Of a stretch of DNA of 64,000 bases, positions 61,002 to 64,000 are shown piece after piece. The translations under genes and the position numbers were made by a program. The notes under the pieces are model-generated. The model was not told the DNA's origin and did not search any database. It saw only the letters and a program-made list of their open reading frames with translations. The stretch's first letter is position 1, and every line of letters starts with the position of its first letter. Source of the DNA: an uncultured Prevotella sp. (GTDB taxonomy: Bacteria; Bacteroidota; Bacteroidia; Bacteroidales; Bacteroidaceae); the NCBI GenBank assembly GCA_900770395.1, contig CAAGKM010000037.1:53828-117827 (forward strand), written 5' to 3'.

Positions 61002-62255
61002 TCAGTTGTAGCAGCTTTCTCCGTGCTCATACACGTCAAGACCCTCTTCCTCGATACGTGCGTCAACACGCAGGCCGTGTATCTTCTTTATGCCATAGAA
61101 GAGTATGACTCCACAGACGGCAGCCCAAAGGTCGATGACGATGATTCCGAAGAGTTCGGCACCGAAGAATCCGAAGCCGTGGCCGTATAGCGCGCCCTGT
61201 GATGTTGAGAGCAGACCGGTCAACAGTGTGCCTATTATACCGCATACGCCATGTACTGATGAAGCTCCCACTGGGTCGTCGATATGTAACTTGCGGTCGA
61301 TGAATTCTATCGAGAACACGAGCACCGTTCCGCAGATGAGACCTATAACGACCGCACCTACAGGCGACACCATGTCGCAGCCTGCCGTGATGCCTACAAG
61401 ACCAGCCAAGATGCCGTTGAGAGTAAGCGAGAGCGACGGTTTGCCGTATCTCATCCATGTGATGAACAGCGTAGCCATACCGCCTGCGGCTGCTGCGAGG
61501 TTGGTTGTGAGGAACACGTGCGAGATTGCCGTGCGGTTCACCTCACCGGATGCTGCCAGCTGGCTGCCCGGGTTGAAACCGAACCATCCCATCCACAGGA
61601 TGAACACTCCGAGGGCTGCCAGCACAAGGTTATGGCCAGGAATGGCGCGGCTTTCGCCGTTCTTGCCGTATTTCCCGAGGCGTGGACCAAGGGCTATTGC
61701 GCCAACAAATGACAGCACTCCGCCAACGCTGTGAACTATCGCTGAGCCTGCAAAGTCGTGGAACACGGCGCCGAAGGTGGTCATCATGAAGCTGTCGGCG
61801 GCATCGTTGCAGAGCCATCCGCCACCCCATGTCCAGTGTCCCTCTATGGGGTAGATGAACAATGATATACATGCGCTGTATACAAGATACATCGAGAACT
61901 TGGTGCGCTCTGCCATGGCGCCCGACACGATGGTGGCGGAGGTGGCGCAGAACACTGTCTCGAATATCAGGAAGCCCTCCACGGGCAGACCGCTGTTGTA
62001 GAATGACAGGTCGCCCCAGTTGGGCATGCCCACGAAACCAGCGCCGTCGCTGCCGAACATAAAGCCGAAGCCGATGAAGAAAAACAGCAGTGAGCCCACC
62101 ATAAAGTCCACAAAGTTCTTCATCAGAATGTTCGCCGCATTCTTTCCACGTGTGAAACCTGCCTCACACAGGGCAAATCCAGGCTGCATGAAGAACACCA
62201 ATATCGCAGCCAGCAACATCCATACGGTATCTATTGATAAACATAAATCGCTCAT
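61002..62255 (-). CDS. amt: Ammonium transporter (Amt)
   Basis: 417 residues with 11 predicted helices. The twin histidines of the pore are in HDFAGSAIVHSVGG and SSVHGVCGIIGTL; the N-terminus ISxxFMQPGFALCEAGF-type block is present as FFMQPGFALCEAGFTRGKN. The cytoplasmic tail is acidic (IEEEGLDVYEHGES). It imports ammonium and is normally blocked by a PII protein, which is encoded directly upstream (43 bases). Confidence 0.96.
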   Translation of the reverse strand: MSDLCLSIDTVWMLLAAILVFFMQPGFALCEAGFTRGKNAANILMKNFVDFMVGSLLFFFIGFGFMFGSDGAGFVGMPNWGDLSFYNSGLPVEGFLIFETVFCATSATIVSGAMAERTKFSMYLVYSACISLFIYPIEGHWTWGGGWLCNDAADSFMMTTFGAVFHDFAGSAIVHSVGGVLSFVGAIALGPRLGKYGKNGESRAIPGHNLVLAALGVFILWMGWFGFNPGSQLAASGEVNRTAISHVFLTTNLAAAAGGMATLFITWMRYGKPSLSLTLNGILAGLVGITAGCDMVSPVGAVVIGLICGTVLVFSIEFIDRKLHIDDPVGASSVHGVCGIIGTLLTGLLSTSQGALYGHGFGFFGAELFGIIVIDLWAAVCGVILFYGIKKIHGLRVDARIEEEGLDVYEHGESCYN

Positions 62256-62298
62256 AACTAGATTCTTTTAAAATGTGTTTGTGTTGTTATTCCTTCTA

Positions 62299-62646
62299 CT
62301 ATTTCTTGTCCCTCAGCACAGTGTCGCCGTGCTCTCCCGTGCGTATGCTCCATGTGTCTGTCATATCGCTCACGAATATGCGGCCGTCGCCCACCTCGCC
62401 GGTATGCGCCACGCGCAGTATCACATTTACCGTGGGCTCTAAGAACTGGTCGCGGCACACGATGGTGATTGCCACGCGCTCTATCACGTCGGTCGAATAT
62501 TCCACGCCGCGGTAGATTCTCTCCTCGCGGCTCTGTCCTATGCCGTGCACATTGTGGTACTCAAACCAGTCGATGTCCGAGTTGAGCAGCGCTTCCTTCA
62601 CATCCTCGAATTTTGTCTTGCGGATAATTGCTTCAATCTTTTTCAT
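62299..62646 (-). CDS. glnB: Nitrogen regulatory protein PII (GlnB/GlnK)
   Basis: 115 residues. Trimeric sensor of 2-oxoglutarate, ATP and ADP that gates Amt. The start MKKIEAIIRKTKFEDVKEAL is the family hallmark; the T-loop is GIGQSREERIYRGVEYSTDV, retaining the YRGVEY tyrosine equivalent to the uridylylation site; VAHTGEVGDGRIFV is the C-terminal signature. The adjacent amt makes a GlnK-type role most likely. Upstream is the porin gene (60 bases). Confidence 0.95.
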   Translation of the reverse strand: MKKIEAIIRKTKFEDVKEALLNSDIDWFEYHNVHGIGQSREERIYRGVEYSTDVIERVAITIVCRDQFLEPTVNVILRVAHTGEVGDGRIFVSDMTDTWSIRTGEHGDTVLRDKK

Positions 62647-62706
62647 ACGTCTTCTGTCTTTTTATATATCTTATATGACTTATATATCTTAATTACCATT
62701 CCCTGC

Positions 62707-63429
62707 TCACAGCGACACCCCAAATGTCAGATACATCTTCTGGCTGTTGGGATTTGCGGTCACGGCTGCAAACACCGGAAGTGAGAACTGCTCGGTTATC
62801 TTCATGTCGCGGCTCGCGCTCAGCGTGATGTTGGTCACTGCAAAGCCACACACAGGATTGCCCGATGCGTCAAGATAGGTTGCCGCCGACTTGAACGGCA
62901 CTGCTCCCACCGCCGCGTTCCACTGCATGCCGCCCAACTTGAACGGCGTCGCTATCTCCACATACGACGAGTAGGCACGCTTCCCGTCCGCACGGTAGTC
63001 GCTGCCGGCAAAGTTGGTGTACCAGTTCACCGAGCACTTTCCGAAGTCATAGCCCACATTTGCCTCAAACACGTGTGCCGTTCTGTGCGCGTTGTACATG
63101 AAATAGCGGTCTTTCTCCTCAGCGCCCGAGAACCAGTAGTCGGTCACTCCCACCGTGAATCCTCCTGCGGAGTAAGATGCGGTGAGGTCGAGCTCCTTGG
63201 TGTCGCCCGAGTCCACGATGCCATACGACCCCCATGCGCCTAACGAAAATCCCTTGTAGGCGACGCTTGCCGACGGCTGCACCGCCGCATGCCCGAGGTC
63301 CTGTCCACGCCAGACGTAACCGCTCACCACATCGGCTCCCACTGAAGCCTCCACTTTGTCCTGTGCTCCCGCTGTCAGCGGAGCGATGACCATTGTCATC
63401 ATAACAATCTTTTTTACCTTTTTTCTCAT
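62707..63429 (-). CDS. Outer-membrane barrel protein linked to amt-glnB (TorF-like porin)
   Basis: 240 residues from ATG 63429 (MRKKVKKIVMM); the frame reaches 63489, but the TAATTTTG promoter box at 63487 excludes that. Signal peptide ends TAGA, then KVEASVGADVVSGYVWRGQDLGH, the usual opening of the TorF/Gcw_chp putative porins. About ten strands follow; the end is KMYLTFGVSL. First gene of the porin-glnB-amt run, so it probably lets nitrogen compounds pass the outer membrane. Confidence 0.82.
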   Translation of the reverse strand: MRKKVKKIVMMTMVIAPLTAGAQDKVEASVGADVVSGYVWRGQDLGHAAVQPSASVAYKGFSLGAWGSYGIVDSGDTKELDLTASYSAGGFTVGVTDYWFSGAEEKDRYFMYNAHRTAHVFEANVGYDFGKCSVNWYTNFAGSDYRADGKRAYSSYVEIATPFKLGGMQWNAAVGAVPFKSAATYLDASGNPVCGFAVTNITLSASRDMKITEQFSLPVFAAVTANPNSQKMYLTFGVSL

Positions 63430-63486
63430 AACTAATGTTTTTTGTTGTTTGTGTTGTTTGTTTAATATGATGCTGTGTTCTGGGTG

Positions 63487-63494
63487 CAAAATTA
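63487..63494 (-). promoter_or_regulatory. -7 box of the porin-glnB-amt operon
   Basis: TAATTTTG on the minus strand, 58 bases before ATG 63429. From here to 63,753 I see only AT-rich DNA without a gene. Confidence 0.6.
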
Positions 63495-63753
63495 CAACAA
63501 TATGTTAACCAAACAACCATATTCGAAACGTTTTTTTAGAACTTTTTGAGTTAAAATTACATATTGTTTAAATTTTCGCCTCGTTTTATTTTAATTTGCA
63601 ATGCGTTCTCGACCAAAATCTTTCAAATTGAAAGAAATTCGGAATAACCGTGTTTTTTGGAGTATAAATCCCGTAATGCTCCATAACTTTCCTTTTGTTA
63701 ATAAAAAACATTAAAAAATATTCTTTTTATTTTGTGCTGTGCATAATTATTCG

Positions 63754-63761
63754 TACCTTTG
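63754..63761 (+). promoter_or_regulatory. -7 box of the Rpn-type gene
   Basis: TACCTTTG followed by GC, 29 bases before ATG 63790. Confidence 0.65.
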
Positions 63762-63789
63762 CTTTCGATACAATTTATAATATAGGAAT

Positions 63790-64000
63790 ATGGGCAGATT
63801 CATCAATCCATTCACCGATGTGGGCTTCAAGCGGATTTTCGGTCAGGAGTTCTCCAAACCTCTGCTTCTCGACTTCCTCAACAATCTGTTGAAGGGCGAG
63901 CGCGAGATTACCGACATCACGTTTCTCGACAAGGAAGAGCCGTCAGAGTATGACAGCGACCGCTCGCTGATTTACGATATCTACTGCGAGACCGCCGACC
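63790..64000 (+). CDS. Rpn/PDDEXK-family transposase-like nuclease, 5' part only
   Basis: The first 70 codons, open at the right edge. RFINPFTDVGFKRIFGQE, LLLDFLNNLL and the IYDIYCET segment with its Asp are the standard opening of the PD-(D/E)xK transposase/Rpn family (PF12784 type), which is abundant in Prevotella. Rpn proteins promote RecA-independent recombination and are often multi-copy. The rest, including the second half of the active site, is outside the window. Confidence 0.85.
   Translation, partial: MGRFINPFTDVGFKRIFGQEFSKPLLLDFLNNLLKGEREITDITFLDKEEPSEYDSDRSLIYDIYCETAD

Overview
The window looks like a chromosome segment from a Bacteroidales bacterium, most likely Prevotellaceae (Prevotella sensu lato). 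The grounds are: TAnnTTTG boxes of the Bacteroidetes sigma factor upstream of many genes; absence of Shine-Dalgarno motifs; a tmRNA whose tag is of the Bacteroidetes G-E-x-x-YALAA type; a FimB/Mfa2-type lipoprotein; a xylanase with a T9SS-like C-terminus; a DUF4834-type protein; fused ResB/CcsA; and RG-II-type glycoside hydrolases. Species assignment is inference.

Layout. 1-3.4 kb: 5' part of a secreted beta-helix protein and alaS. 3.4-10.4 kb: a MerR-like gene, then an AraC regulator divergent from a complete RND efflux operon. 10.6-17.3 kb (minus): outer-membrane porin, imelysin, di-heme oxidoreductase and a System II cytochrome c assembly protein, which together suggest periplasmic iron/heme redox work. 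17.3-20.7 kb: a decayed fragment of a second ccs gene beside an inverted repeat, then a large GH10 xylanase. 20.9-24.7 kb (minus): a small beta-barrel protein and the run psd-pssA-DUF4834-mtnN-luxS. 25.5-30.6 kb: rpsO, a HAD phosphatase, ssrA (tmRNA), a long Wza-like SLBB protein and a FimB-like lipoprotein.

30.8-39.2 kb (minus) is an AT-rich defence island. A HpaII-type CCGG restriction-modification set with Vsr and an additional nuclease-like protein lies next to an unfamiliar four-gene unit: cytosine methyltransferase, HD-domain protein, P-loop ATPase and a double Rossmann-like protein. That unit is my best candidate for an undescribed system. The 800 bases upstream of it hold abutting hairpins, a long inverted repeat and an array of short palindromic cores spaced exactly 21 nt. 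Similar 21- or 22-nt phased arrays occur at 25.0 and 55.7 kb.

40.1-48.3 kb: a YfhO-like membrane protein and a two-gene rhamnogalacturonan-II-type glycosidase pair. 48.4-55.6 kb: tRNA-Pro(GGG), a second RND efflux operon led by a 26-bp palindrome, with an LpxA-like acyltransferase as its last gene. 55.8-63.4 kb (minus): a glutamine/ammonium block (porin, glnB, amt, pyrG, purF-like, asnB). The window ends in the 5' part of an Rpn/PDDEXK-type transposase gene.
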